Below, one piece after another: positions 34,251 through 42,974 of a stretch of DNA of 64,000 nucleotides (positions within the stretch are counted from its first letter, which is position 1; each line of letters starts with the position of its first letter). The notes beneath the pieces were generated by a model. It was not told where the DNA came from, did not search any database, and saw nothing but the letters and a program-made list of their open reading frames with translations. The stretch lies in the NCBI GenBank assembly GCA_948468385.1, contig CAOKHZ010000003.1, forward strand, positions 1-64,000. The letters are read 5' to 3'. Position numbers and translations under genes: made by a program. The stretch comes from an uncultured Faecalicatena sp. (GTDB taxonomy: Bacteria; Bacillota; Clostridia; Lachnospirales; Lachnospiraceae).

Positions 34251-35306
34251 TTACTCCATTTTTTTGTTCATCTTGTAGACATAAACCAAAACTTCGGCCA
34301 CCGCCCCATAATACTCTGGCGGAATCTCCTGGTTCAGCTGCGTCGAAGCATATAACCCCCTCGCCAACGGCTTGTTTTCAATCACGGCGACATTGTTCTC
34401 TTCCGCGACATGGACGATTCGAAGCGCCAGCTCGTCCTGCCCTTTCGCCAAAAGAATCGGCGCGTTGTCATGATCGATGTCGTACCTTAGCGCAACCGCG
34501 AAATGCGTGGGGTTACGGATGACCACGTCTGCCTCCGGCACTGCCTGCATCATACGCGCCCTGGCGCGCTGGGTCTGGATGTTTCGGATACGCCCCTTGA
34601 TTTGTGGATTTCCTTCGGTCTGCTTATATTCTTCCTTGACCTCCTGCTTGGTCATCTTGAGCTTGCGCTCATATTCCCACCACTGGTACAAGAAGTCCAA
34701 TCCCGCGATGACCAAAAACACCATCGATATCCTTATAATCAGGGACATGGTCAACTCCAACATGTAAACGGCAGATACGGTAATGTCCATGTCCATCGTC
34801 CTTACGACCTGGGTCATGGCATCCTTTATCATAAAGTACGTGATGGATGCCAAAATAATGACCTTCAAGATGCTCTTGATTAACTCCACCACGTTTTGTA
34901 ATGAAAAAATCTTTTTCACACCCTGCAACGGGCTAAGACGGCTGAATTTCGGTCGAAAGCTCTTTCCACTAATGAGGAACTTCGTCTGTATTCCGGTCGC
35001 CAGCACGGCCAACACGATGGAAACCAACAAAAGCGGGAGCATCGTTTTCGCCGCCGTCATGGCAAATTCCGTTGCCATGCTCTTATCGACATCCGACTGC
35101 GTCCCGGAAATACCAATAAAATAAACCATAAAGGCGCGAAGGGACTCGTATATATACGGAAACATCATCCGCAATATAAAAAAGGAACCAAACAGAGTGG
35201 CAACGGTAACCACGTCCTTACTCTGAAACACATTACCTTCCTTACGTTGGTCTCTTCGCTTTTTAGGTGTGGCTTTCTCGGTTTTTGAACCGGAATCCTC
35301 TGCCAT
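34251..35306 (-). CDS. flhB: Flagellar export switch protein FlhB
   Basis: Controls the change from rod/hook to filament export. The 351-residue product has four membrane helices and a cytoplasmic C-terminal domain with the autocleavage site N-P-T-H at about residue 262. A second, C-terminal-only FlhB paralogue lies at 57672-58070. fliR is 73 bases upstream and flhA 3 bases downstream. Confidence 0.98.
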   Translation of the reverse strand: MAEDSGSKTEKATPKKRRDQRKEGNVFQSKDVVTVATLFGSFFILRMMFPYIYESLRAFMVYFIGISGTQSDVDKSMATEFAMTAAKTMLPLLLVSIVLAVLATGIQTKFLISGKSFRPKFSRLSPLQGVKKIFSLQNVVELIKSILKVIILASITYFMIKDAMTQVVRTMDMDITVSAVYMLELTMSLIIRISMVFLVIAGLDFLYQWWEYERKLKMTKQEVKEEYKQTEGNPQIKGRIRNIQTQRARARMMQAVPEADVVIRNPTHFAVALRYDIDHDNAPILLAKGQDELALRIVHVAEENNVAVIENKPLARGLYASTQLNQEIPPEYYGAVAEVLVYVYKMNKKME

Positions 35307-35379
35307 CTAATCTCACTTCCTTTTGTCCGCAAAATCTAATTCGGATATTCCGTGTAATGCCTGAGTCTGATTCGATACA

Positions 35380-36138
35380 TTATCCTGCCAAAACCCGCAA
35401 CACTCCCTGCAACGTGTTCAGCATCTCCGTAATCATGTTTCCTACATAATCTCCGATTGGCCCAATCAAAAACATCATAAGTATCAGGCCGACAGTCAAA
35501 CGAAGCTGGATGCTTAAGACGAACAAGTTCACCTGCGGATTGATCTTTGTCAACACCCCGACCACGACTTGAACCAAAAACTCAAAGGCAATCATCGGAA
35601 ATGCCATCCGCACCGCCAACACGACGCACTCGACAAAAATGTCCAACATAAGCCATGCCGCACCGCTTGTCAGGGCCACCTCCCCGTAAGGAACGATTTC
35701 CCCCGAAAGAGCAAGTATTTTCAGCAATGCAAGATGCCCGTCCGCCGTAAAGAACAAAAGTAAATAAAACATCTGCAAAATATTACCGGACAACGCCACC
35801 TGCCCGCCATTTTGAGCGTCATACACCATCGCCATGGATATTCCAAGCTGAAAGTCGATTACCGTTCCTGCAAACGTCATGACCATGTCGAACAACTGCA
35901 TCACGAACCCCAAAAAATATCCTATCAAAAGTTCCTTGACTGCCAACACGCCGAAAACCACGGCCGAACCCGTCTCGATTTCATTCGCCATTCCTTGCGA
36001 GACCGCCGTGGTATATACCAACACGGCCATCAACATCGACAATCCCACCTTTACCTGACTTGGAATATTCCGCCTACCCAGGATGGGATTAAGAAACACG
36101 AACCCTGCCATTCTCATGACAATCAGGAAAAACAGCAT
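35380..36138 (-). CDS. fliR: Flagellar export protein FliR
   Basis: A 252-residue integral membrane protein with about six hydrophobic helices, part of the FliPQR export gate. The C-terminal Q-V-N-L-F-V-L-S-I-Q-L-R-L-T-V-G pattern is typical. TAGGAGGG precedes the ATG at 36138. It lies between fliQ and flhB in the standard order. Confidence 0.96.
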   Translation of the reverse strand: MLFFLIVMRMAGFVFLNPILGRRNIPSQVKVGLSMLMAVLVYTTAVSQGMANEIETGSAVVFGVLAVKELLIGYFLGFVMQLFDMVMTFAGTVIDFQLGISMAMVYDAQNGGQVALSGNILQMFYLLLFFTADGHLALLKILALSGEIVPYGEVALTSGAAWLMLDIFVECVVLAVRMAFPMIAFEFLVQVVVGVLTKINPQVNLFVLSIQLRLTVGLILMMFLIGPIGDYVGNMITEMLNTLQGVLRVLAG

Positions 36139-36149
36139 CTATTTCCCTC

Positions 36150-36410
36150 CTATCTGGCAATCAGCTCGAAGATATCTATGGTAAAGTCCTGAAGGGTTCT
36201 CAACATGTTGCTCCCGCTTATAAGCAAGATGATTCCAATAACCAGAAGCTTTGGCACAAACGTCAACGTCTGCTCATGAATCTGCGTGGCCGCCTGCAAA
36301 ATGGCAATCAATATACCGACCAGCATGCTGATTACAAGAACTGGTCCCGCCAGTTGCACTGCCAAAACAAACAACTGATACATGATGTCCCCTATATCCC
36401 CTGTTGCCAT
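36150..36410 (-). CDS. fliQ: Flagellar export protein FliQ
   Basis: An 86-residue protein with two membrane helices and the conserved A-A-T-Q-I-H-E-Q-T-L-T-F-V-P-K loop between them. Part of the export gate ring with FliP and FliR. Standard length and order. Confidence 0.96.
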   Translation of the reverse strand: MATGDIGDIMYQLFVLAVQLAGPVLVISMLVGILIAILQAATQIHEQTLTFVPKLLVIGIILLISGSNMLRTLQDFTIDIFELIAR

Positions 36411-36435
36411 CCGTAATCACCCCTTATTAGTGAAT

Positions 36436-37095
36436 TCAAAGAAATCCCGCCACGATTGCCTCGAACAACCTCTGCCAGCCATCTACCGTCACAAACAGCA
36501 AAAGTTTGAACGGCATGGCTATCGTCGCCGGCGGCAACATAATCATGCCCATGGACATCAACGTACTCGATACTACGACATCTATCAAAAGAAACGGGAT
36601 ATATAATAGAAGCCCCGTCAAAAATCCTTGCTTCAACTCACTCGTTATAAAGGCGGGAATAATCACGAGCATGGAATACTCCATCGGATTTTCCACCACC
36701 TCCGTGTCTGAAATGTTGATGAACAAATTCAAGGCACTTTCTTCCGTCTCTTTCAGCATGAATTCCTTTAGCGGCACCTGGACACGGTCAAATACCTCCG
36801 TCTCCGCAATTTGTCCCTCTTTATATGGCACATAAGCCTCTGTATTAATTCTGTTCAGCACCGGACTCATAATGAACAACGTCAAGAACAACGCGATGCC
36901 TACCAGAACCATGTTTGGAGGTGTCTGTTGAACTCCTATCGCATTTCTCGTAAAGGAAAGAATAATAATAATCCTCGTAAAGGAGGTTACCATAATAAGA
37001 ATTGAGGGAAGAAGCATCAAAATTGTAAGCATTAGCAGGATTTCCAAAGTAGGCACCTGCTCACCGTTAATACTCACCAAGTTTAAATTATCCAT
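36436..37095 (-). CDS. fliP: Flagellar export protein FliP
   Basis: A 219-residue gate component. The hallmark L-P-S-I-L-I-M-V-T-S-F-T-R-I-I-I-I-L-S-F-T-R and Q-T-P-P-N are visible near residues 28-60. No clear cleaved signal peptide as seen in Gram-negative FliP. It follows fliO by 4 bases. Confidence 0.97.
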   Translation of the reverse strand: MDNLNLVSINGEQVPTLEILLMLTILMLLPSILIMVTSFTRIIIILSFTRNAIGVQQTPPNMVLVGIALFLTLFIMSPVLNRINTEAYVPYKEGQIAETEVFDRVQVPLKEFMLKETEESALNLFINISDTEVVENPMEYSMLVIIPAFITSELKQGFLTGLLLYIPFLLIDVVVSSTLMSMGMIMLPPATIAMPFKLLLFVTVDGWQRLFEAIVAGFL

Positions 37096-37099
37096 CTGA

Positions 37100-37453
37100 T
37101 TACCTTTTCCTATCCTTTATCTTACTTATAATGTCCTTGAAATCCAGGCTTCCCATTGGTGTCACGTCCGCTAACGGCCGTTCCACCCATTCGCCGTCCT
37201 CGAATTCTGCAAGCAGGGAAATCTGGTTCGAAGTGACCCCCAATAGGAAAATCCGTTCGGAAACTTTTACCACCGCGACGGACATCCCCTGCCCAAGGAC
37301 CATCTGGTCTATCATTGTAATATACCCGGAATTTCCCGCGTACCGCCTAAATCCGGCACTCTTTCCCACATATTTCGTTGCTATATATGCCAGGTACAAA
37401 ATTACAATGATAACCAGTAGCGTACTAAGCGCCGTAAAGAGTCCCTCCAGCAT
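37100..37453 (-). CDS. fliO: Flagellar biosynthetic protein FliO (FliZ-like)
   Basis: A 117-residue protein with one N-terminal membrane helix (about residues 5-26) and a cytoplasmic domain of short beta strands (V-V-K-V-S-E-R-I-F-L-L-G-V-T). FliO assists assembly of the FliP ring. It is small and divergent, but its place between fliY and fliP and its topology fit. Confidence 0.88.
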   Translation of the reverse strand: MLEGLFTALSTLLVIIVILYLAYIATKYVGKSAGFRRYAGNSGYITMIDQMVLGQGMSVAVVKVSERIFLLGVTSNQISLLAEFEDGEWVERPLADVTPMGSLDFKDIISKIKDRKR

Positions 37454-37480
37454 AAATCCTCTCCTTCAACTACACCTGCT

Positions 37481-38845
37481 CTACATTATGTCCGTAATAC
37501 GGATACCAAAATTATCATCCACTACCACGACGTCACCCTTGGCGATGCATTGGCCATTGACAAACAAATCCACTTGCTCGCCCGCAAGCTTGTCAAGTAC
37601 GACCAGGGAACCTTTGTTCAACTCCAGAATATCCTTGACTAATTTTCTGGTTCTGCCGATTTCCACGGAAACTTCCATTGGAACATCGAGCATCATGTCC
37701 AAATTGTCCTCTGGAGATCCCTTACCCTCTTCGGATGTCAGGTTCGGCTGTGCCGCCGTATGCACTTTCAGCTTCTTAGGAGCGGCTTCACGAATCTGCT
37801 GTTGCTGCAATTCCAAAGATTTACGCATCATGTCCATCATCTGCAACATGCTGTTCATCATCGTCGGATCCACCGCCGGCTGCGCGTACATGACTTGTGG
37901 CTGTCCCGCTTGTCCTTGTGGCATCGGTGGCACGGCTTGTGACATCGGTGCACTCTGCCCTTGTATAGCTTGTGATACCGGTTGCGGCGTATTGACCGCC
38001 CCGTCCATTCCACCCTGCATCAGACGTTCAATTTCCTCCTGGGACATCGTCCCTCCACCGGAACTTGCCTGCGGTTGCGGCGCGGCCGGCGACCCACTGG
38101 CTACCGCTCCGTCCATTCCGCCTTGCATCAGACGTTCAATTTCCTCCTGGGACATCGTCCCCCCGCTTTCTTGTTGCGGTGCCGGTTGCGGCACGCTTTG
38201 TGCCGGTTGCGGCGCGGCCTGCTGTTTCGACGCTGCTTCGGATCCATGCGACGCTCCGTCTGGGAAGAAGCCCGCCACCAATTCTTTCGCCAGTCCAATC
38301 GGCATCAAATTTAAAAATTCACTCTGCAGCTTATCCATGATGCTCAAATCGAAACCGATGACCACCATACGCTCATTATCCGCAAAATATTTTTCTTTAA
38401 ACTGTTCCGGGCTCTGAATTTCAAAAGAAATCGGGGTGGAAATGTTCACCGTCTTAGACAACAGCTCCGAAAGTGCCGTCGCCGAAGCCCCCATCATCTG
38501 GTTCATGACCTCGCATATTGCGCTGATGTTCATCTCATTCAGCTCAAATTCTTCGTCTGGAACCTCCATGCCCATCAGCATCTCGACGATCACTTTCACG
38601 TCCTGCCTCTTTAACAGCATGATGTTGTTCCCGTCAAGACCCTCCACATAGCCAATCTCCACGCCAACGGCCGGTTCTATGTTATTGAACTCGAATTCAT
38701 CCCGCGCCTTTACCGAAACTACCGGAGTCGTAATGTCAACCCTGGCATCAAGCATCGTTGAAACAGCAGTCGCGGATGCCCCCAGACTGATATTTAGGAT
38801 TTCGCCTATGGCGTCTATTTCCATTGCACTCAAATTATAATCCAT
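37481..38845 (-). CDS. fliY: Flagellar switch phosphatase FliY with duplicated CheY-binding-like motifs
   Basis: A C-ring protein of Gram-positives combining a CheC-type CheY-P phosphatase domain (about 1-200; active-site helices E-I-L-N-I-S-L-G-A-S-A-T and E-V-M-N-Q-M-M-G-A-S-A-T) with a C-terminal SpoA/FliN domain (about 370-454). FliY normally begins with a FliM-like CheY-P-binding peptide. Here the protein starts directly in the CheC domain, and T-M-S-Q-E-E-I-E-R-L-M-Q-G-G-M-D-G-A-V occurs twice in the Pro/Gln/Ala-rich linker near residues 229 and 265. Upstream of ATG 38845 the frame has no start before a stop. 454 residues. Confidence 0.95.
   Translation of the reverse strand: MDYNLSAMEIDAIGEILNISLGASATAVSTMLDARVDITTPVVSVKARDEFEFNNIEPAVGVEIGYVEGLDGNNIMLLKRQDVKVIVEMLMGMEVPDEEFELNEMNISAICEVMNQMMGASATALSELLSKTVNISTPISFEIQSPEQFKEKYFADNERMVVIGFDLSIMDKLQSEFLNLMPIGLAKELVAGFFPDGASHGSEAASKQQAAPQPAQSVPQPAPQQESGGTMSQEEIERLMQGGMDGAVASGSPAAPQPQASSGGGTMSQEEIERLMQGGMDGAVNTPQPVSQAIQGQSAPMSQAVPPMPQGQAGQPQVMYAQPAVDPTMMNSMLQMMDMMRKSLELQQQQIREAAPKKLKVHTAAQPNLTSEEGKGSPEDNLDMMLDVPMEVSVEIGRTRKLVKDILELNKGSLVVLDKLAGEQVDLFVNGQCIAKGDVVVVDDNFGIRITDIM
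38001..38168. repeat. fliY: 108-bp direct duplication in fliY encoding the SQEEIERLM motif
   Basis: Segments starting at 38001 and 38109 share nearly all of about 58 bases, with identical runs over the motif, and are offset by 108 bases (36 codons). The differences are mostly silent, pointing to a retained protein motif. Confidence 0.92.
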
Positions 38846-38888
38846 ATCTTTTAGCTCACTTTCCGACAGTATCTGGCCTCGTCAAACT

Positions 38889-39335
38889 CTATTTTCCAAT
38901 CTCAAGAGCCTTCTGCGCCATAAGCTTGATTGCATTAAAAGCTGTAATATTCGCTTGATAGGAGCGTGTTGCCGCCATGGCATCCGTAGTTTCCTTAATC
39001 AAATCTACGTTTGGCATGGCCACGTATCCGTCTTCATCCGCATCTGGATGTTCTGGATTATACACCATCTCCAGTTCCGTCTCGTCATCCACGATTTCCG
39101 TCACGATGACTCCCGCGTTACTCTCTCCATCCCGCCCACGATTCATGGTACGCCGCATGACGGAGCTAAAGGAATCTTCCGCCGCTTGGAACACCACCAT
39201 CTTCCTGCGGTATGTCTCGCCGCTTTCCGTCCTCGTGGTCTGAATGTTCGAGATATTCTGCGATGCCACGTCCAGACGCAGGCGTTGTGCGGTCATGCCT
39301 GACGCGCAAATATCAAACGCACTTAAAAAAGCCAT
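38889..39335 (-). CDS. flgC: Flagellar proximal rod protein FlgC (displaced)
   Basis: A 148-residue rod protein with L-R-L-D-V-A-S-Q-N-I-S-N-I-Q-T-T near the N-terminus, Y-N-P-E-H-P-D-A-D-E-D-G-Y-V-A-M-P-N-V-D in the middle and the C-terminal A-T-R-S-Y-Q-A-N helix. These are specific FlgC features. In most bacteria flgC sits between flgB and fliE; here those two are adjacent at 52.4-53.2 kb and flgC lies between cheY and fliY. AGGAGGAG precedes the ATG. Confidence 0.95.
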   Translation of the reverse strand: MAFLSAFDICASGMTAQRLRLDVASQNISNIQTTRTESGETYRRKMVVFQAAEDSFSSVMRRTMNRGRDGESNAGVIVTEIVDDETELEMVYNPEHPDADEDGYVAMPNVDLIKETTDAMAATRSYQANITAFNAIKLMAQKALEIGK

Positions 39336-39352
39336 GAGTCTCTCCTCCTAAT

Positions 39353-39712
39353 TTATCCCAGAAGTCCCGTCACGGTCTTCAGGATTCTCTCAGGCTTGAA
39401 CGGCTTTACGATAAAGTCTTTCGCACCTGACTTAATTGCTTCAATAACCATGCTCTCTTGTCCCATCGCGGAACACATGACAATCTGGGCGTTCGGATCC
39501 TGCCCGCGAATCGTCTTAAGCGCCTCCAACCCATCCATGTTAGGCATCGTGATGTCCATCAACACAAGGTCCGGATGTTGTTCGTTATATTTCGCCACGG
39601 CGTCCTGACCGTCCACGGCCTCGAACACGTCCGTATATCCTCCCTGCGTAAGCGCGTTTTTCACCATCATTCGCATAAATGCCGCATCATCCACTATCAT
39701 TATTTTCGCCAT
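39353..39712 (-). CDS. cheY: Chemotaxis response regulator CheY
   Basis: A single receiver domain of 119 residues: D-D at 8-9, phospho-acceptor Asp53 in L-V-L-M-D-I-T-M-P, Thr/Ser in M-C-S-A-M-G and Lys in V-K-P-F. Phosphorylated by CheA, it binds FliM/FliY at the motor. It is encoded between fliM and flgC inside the structural operon. Confidence 0.97.
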   Translation of the reverse strand: MAKIMIVDDAAFMRMMVKNALTQGGYTDVFEAVDGQDAVAKYNEQHPDLVLMDITMPNMDGLEALKTIRGQDPNAQIVMCSAMGQESMVIEAIKSGAKDFIVKPFKPERILKTVTGLLG

Positions 39713-39758
39713 CTCAGCGCACCTCTCTCTTTCTTACTTATATATTGTAGCAGCGTAA

Positions 39759-40805
39759 TTAATCCGCTGGTACTTCCTCTGTGAATACCTCTTCCAAAAA
39801 CTGTTCTTCCGTCTCCTCCATCACCTTTTTATTGAGCTTCACTGCAACGTTGTTCTTATATACGCCAAGCTTGCCTTCAAACCACGGCTGATTCGCCACG
39901 TATACCATTACGTCGGAATTCCGGCTCTTGTTCAAATCGATGACGTCATTGACACGCAACCCATAAATGTCCTGGAAACTCAAATGGGCGGTTCCAAGAT
40001 TTACTTTCATCTCCAACTCGGACTCGCGCAGCTTCTCCATCATGATTTCCCTGCTATTCACGATGCCATTGTCATAAGCGCCCTGCACGTCGCGCCGTTT
40101 TTCAATGATTGAGAATATGTTCGTGAGCAAGTTCCCTGGTATGCAAATGTTTATAAAGCCGCTGACGCTCGGCAAGGTCATGTTCAACATGACGATTGCC
40201 ACAGGTTCGTCCAAGCCAATTTCCTGAAACATGCTGGGCGACTGCTCCAAGCGCAAATCATCCACGTCCAACGCCAGGTAATTCTTCCATGAGTCCCGAA
40301 TAGCTCCTGAAAAATACTTTACAAGGCGTCCATAAAGGGCAAGCTCGATGTCGGTATACGTATACTCGAAATCAAGTTCGGTCTCGTTCCCTTCCCCGCC
40401 TAGCATCTGGTCAATCATGTTCACGACCAAAAGCTGGTTAATGTGGAACAAAAGGGGCGGGTTCTTAGAATCATCTGGAAGTTTCAAAAACATCAACTCC
40501 ATGACGTCGTTCTCGCTCAGAGCGTTTCCAAACTCATGATACCGCGTCTCTTCTACCGAAGTCACCTCAATTTCACAGTTCATACGCAAAACTCCGTTCA
40601 ACTGTGACGCGATAATCCTACAATAGTTATCGTATATGCCCTTCAGGATTTTCAGCTTATCCTTGGTAAACTTCTTGGGGCTGTAAAAGTCATAACTCTT
40701 ATATTTTTTTTCTTCTTTTACTTCCTTCTTGTCAGTCTCGGCGTCGCCTCCGCGCATGGAGCTCAACAACATATCTATCTGACTTTGTGATAGTACGTCT
40801 GCCAT
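39759..40805 (-). CDS. fliM: Flagellar switch protein FliM
   Basis: A C-ring protein of 348 residues. The N-terminal CheY-P-binding peptide L-S-Q-S-Q-I-D-M-L-L is at residues 5-14, followed by the CheC-like middle domain and a SpoA domain at the end. It follows motB by 18 bases; fliL, often placed just before fliM, is absent. Confidence 0.97.
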   Translation of the reverse strand: MADVLSQSQIDMLLSSMRGGDAETDKKEVKEEKKYKSYDFYSPKKFTKDKLKILKGIYDNYCRIIASQLNGVLRMNCEIEVTSVEETRYHEFGNALSENDVMELMFLKLPDDSKNPPLLFHINQLLVVNMIDQMLGGEGNETELDFEYTYTDIELALYGRLVKYFSGAIRDSWKNYLALDVDDLRLEQSPSMFQEIGLDEPVAIVMLNMTLPSVSGFINICIPGNLLTNIFSIIEKRRDVQGAYDNGIVNSREIMMEKLRESELEMKVNLGTAHLSFQDIYGLRVNDVIDLNKSRNSDVMVYVANQPWFEGKLGVYKNNVAVKLNKKVMEETEEQFLEEVFTEEVPAD

Positions 40806-40823
40806 AACTTTTCATGCTTCCTT

Positions 40824-41666
40824 CTATTCAGTCATTTGGCTGTAGACCTGCTCATAATACTCGCTCAGGCTACGTTCTATATCGCCAGTTTTGGTTATCA
40901 ATATTTCCACTCTTCGATTCTTGGCACGGTTTTCTTCCGTGTCAAACGGTGCAATCGGATGAAACTGTCCGTAAGACGAGCTTACCAGCTTCGATGGGTC
41001 AATTACATTTTTTTCCTGCAAATAGGCCGTCACGACCGCTCCTCTCATTGCTGAAAGTTCCCGATCCGTGTACACATTATTCGGTACGTCCGGCCTGGCC
41101 TGAGACGTGTGGCCGAATATCTGAATCTGCTTGATTGAATCCGTATACGGAGCGATAATCTCCGAAAACCTGTCAATCATCATCTTGCCCTCGTCCAGCA
41201 GTACCGAACTGTCCCCGCCAAAAAACACTCTGTCACGAAACGTGATAAAGGTGTAGCCATCACCTTTGGCAACTTGCACGTCCATGTCTTCACCGGCCAA
41301 CTCCTCTAGTTCTTTTAACTGCTCGTACATGCTGTCGAACGACTCGCTTATCGCCGCCAGTTCCTCCGGTGTCAGTTCCTCACCAAGATCATCCTCTGGA
41401 ATGGCATCCACGTCCAAATCCTCCTCCAACTCCGTGGTACCTGGCACGTCCATCTCCCCGTCATTAATCTCTGGATCCATGACGACTTGGCTGACTTCCT
41501 TGGCCGCATTAGGATTCAGGCTCTTCACCAGGTTTTCCCACTTTACTTGGTCTATTGACGACATGGAGTATAGCAAAACGAAAAAGCAAAGCAGCAGGGT
41601 AACCATATCGCCATATGTATCCATCCAAGAGGCGCCCTCTTCGGCCGCTTTATTTTTCTTCTTCAC
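40824..41666 (-). CDS. motB: Flagellar stator protein MotB
   Basis: A 280-residue protein with one membrane helix (about 21-38) whose D20 in Y-G-D-M-V-T-L-L-L-C-F-F corresponds to the proton-binding Asp, and a C-terminal OmpA-like peptidoglycan-binding domain (I-F-G-H-T-S then L-S-A-M-R-G-A-V-V). GTG start at 41666 with AAAGGGG 9 bases upstream. A motB pattern, and no obvious sodium-type signature can be claimed. Confidence 0.95.
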   Translation of the reverse strand: MKKKNKAAEEGASWMDTYGDMVTLLLCFFVLLYSMSSIDQVKWENLVKSLNPNAAKEVSQVVMDPEINDGEMDVPGTTELEEDLDVDAIPEDDLGEELTPEELAAISESFDSMYEQLKELEELAGEDMDVQVAKGDGYTFITFRDRVFFGGDSSVLLDEGKMMIDRFSEIIAPYTDSIKQIQIFGHTSQARPDVPNNVYTDRELSAMRGAVVTAYLQEKNVIDPSKLVSSSYGQFHPIAPFDTEENRAKNRRVEILITKTGDIERSLSEYYEQVYSQMTE

Positions 41667-41680
41667 CGTCAGTCACCCCT

Positions 41681-42523
41681 TTATTTCTCTTTTTTGGATT
41701 TCTTCGGGGCTTTTGCTTTCTTTCCGCCTTCGCCGCCGCCCTCTTCGCCGCTGAGAATCTTTTGTTGGTTCGTCTGGTGTAAAAGTGATACCAGCTTTTC
41801 TTTCAGCATCTTCGGATTGTCTCCGGCTTGTATTCCGACGACGCCCTCGATGATGACTTGTTTGTAAAGGACTTCCTCGTCGTTGCGAATACGTAACTTC
41901 TTCGCAATCGGGCCAAACACCAAGTTGGCAAGGATACAACCGTAAAACGTCGTAACCAGAGCCACCGACATGCTGACACCCAAGTCACTTGACGACCCTT
42001 CAGACAAGTCCATGCTTTTCAACATGTTAATCAGTCCGACCAGCGTACCAATCATACCGAATGCTGGCGCGTAACCCGATGCCTTTTCGTAGATGGCTAC
42101 TTCAGCCTCATGCCGCTCCACCATGCAGTCCACTTCGCCCTCCAGAACTTCTCGAACCTTTTCTGCCTCCATGGCGTCCACCACCATGAGAATGCCTTTC
42201 TTAAAGAACGGATCTTCCATCTCGTTAGCCTTTTCTTCCAATGCCAAAAGTCCATCCTTCCTGGCCATCTGCGCGAATTCCACGATGGTATCAATCACCG
42301 GCTCTGCCTGATATTTCTTTCCCGAAATCAATTTCGTCATGTGCTTGCCGACTTTTTTTAGCATGTTGAGCGGGAAACTGGCGATGACGGCACTGAACGT
42401 ACCTCCTATAACAATCAAAACACTTCCCGGATCCCAGAAATTTCCGAGTTCTCCGCCATTCAAAATACCAGTAAGTATAAATACTACACCAGCGACCATT
42501 CCTATTATCGTTGTCGGATCCAT
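41681..42523 (-). CDS. motA: Flagellar stator protein MotA
   Basis: A 280-residue protein with four membrane helices and the conserved P-A-F-G-M-I-G-T-L-V-G-L-I motif in the third. Its C-terminus is an unusual Gly/Lys/Glu-rich tail. It follows flbD by 2 bases and precedes motB. Stator genes inside the hook/switch operon differ from Bacillus, where they are unlinked. Confidence 0.96.
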   Translation of the reverse strand: MDPTTIIGMVAGVVFILTGILNGGELGNFWDPGSVLIVIGGTFSAVIASFPLNMLKKVGKHMTKLISGKKYQAEPVIDTIVEFAQMARKDGLLALEEKANEMEDPFFKKGILMVVDAMEAEKVREVLEGEVDCMVERHEAEVAIYEKASGYAPAFGMIGTLVGLINMLKSMDLSEGSSSDLGVSMSVALVTTFYGCILANLVFGPIAKKLRIRNDEEVLYKQVIIEGVVGIQAGDNPKMLKEKLVSLLHQTNQQKILSGEEGGGEGGKKAKAPKKSKKEK

Positions 42524-42525
42524 TG

Positions 42526-42732
42526 CTATACCTCCACCCTTAGCCCGTTAAATATCTTTTGGTTAAACTGGACTATTTTTTCTATAATTTCTTCCTGCGT
42601 TTCCTGAACGATGTGATACTTGCCATTCATCATCGTAATCTTGGACTCAGGAATCAAATCAATATACTCAATCTGGCTGGAGTTGACAGCTACCGGCGAT
42701 CCGTTTAGTTTTGTCAGCATAATCAATGCCAT
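42526..42732 (-). CDS. flbD: FlbD family flagellar protein
   Basis: A 68-residue protein of the short FlbD/SwrD family: M-A-L-I-M-L-T-K-L-N-G, then V-N-S-S-Q-I-E-Y-I-D-L-I-P, then I-V-Q-E-T. In Bacillus SwrD raises motor torque by supporting stator function, so being next to motA-motB is meaningful. AGGGGG precedes the ATG. Confidence 0.93.
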   Translation of the reverse strand: MALIMLTKLNGSPVAVNSSQIEYIDLIPESKITMMNGKYHIVQETQEEIIEKIVQFNQKIFNGLRVEV

Positions 42733-42974
42733 AACCCCCTGTCTTAGGGCATCCCGCGAACAAGATGCCCCGCCTTGTACTTCTTTGTCAGAATGTTTCC
42801 CTGCAAAACATGAATAACAGTTTGTTTCTACATAAATAATAAGTTAAATATTATAAAGTGAGTTTTCGCTAAACCATGCCCATCCGGGCATCCCTTGTCT
42901 GATGCGCTTCGCGCTAGCGAACTCTTCGAGTTCGTCAAGGTATAAGTAAACTTCCAAGCCTACGCTATGTGACC
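42733..42974. other. Intergenic region between flgE and flbD with small hairpins
   Basis: No gene is seen. ATGCCC-ATC-CGGGCAT type and GAACTC-TTC-GAGTTC hairpins lie at about 42876-42940, followed by AT-rich DNA at 42815-42865. An internal promoter or transcript-processing region for flbD-motA-motB is possible, but no convincing -35/-10 pair was found. Confidence 0.4.
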
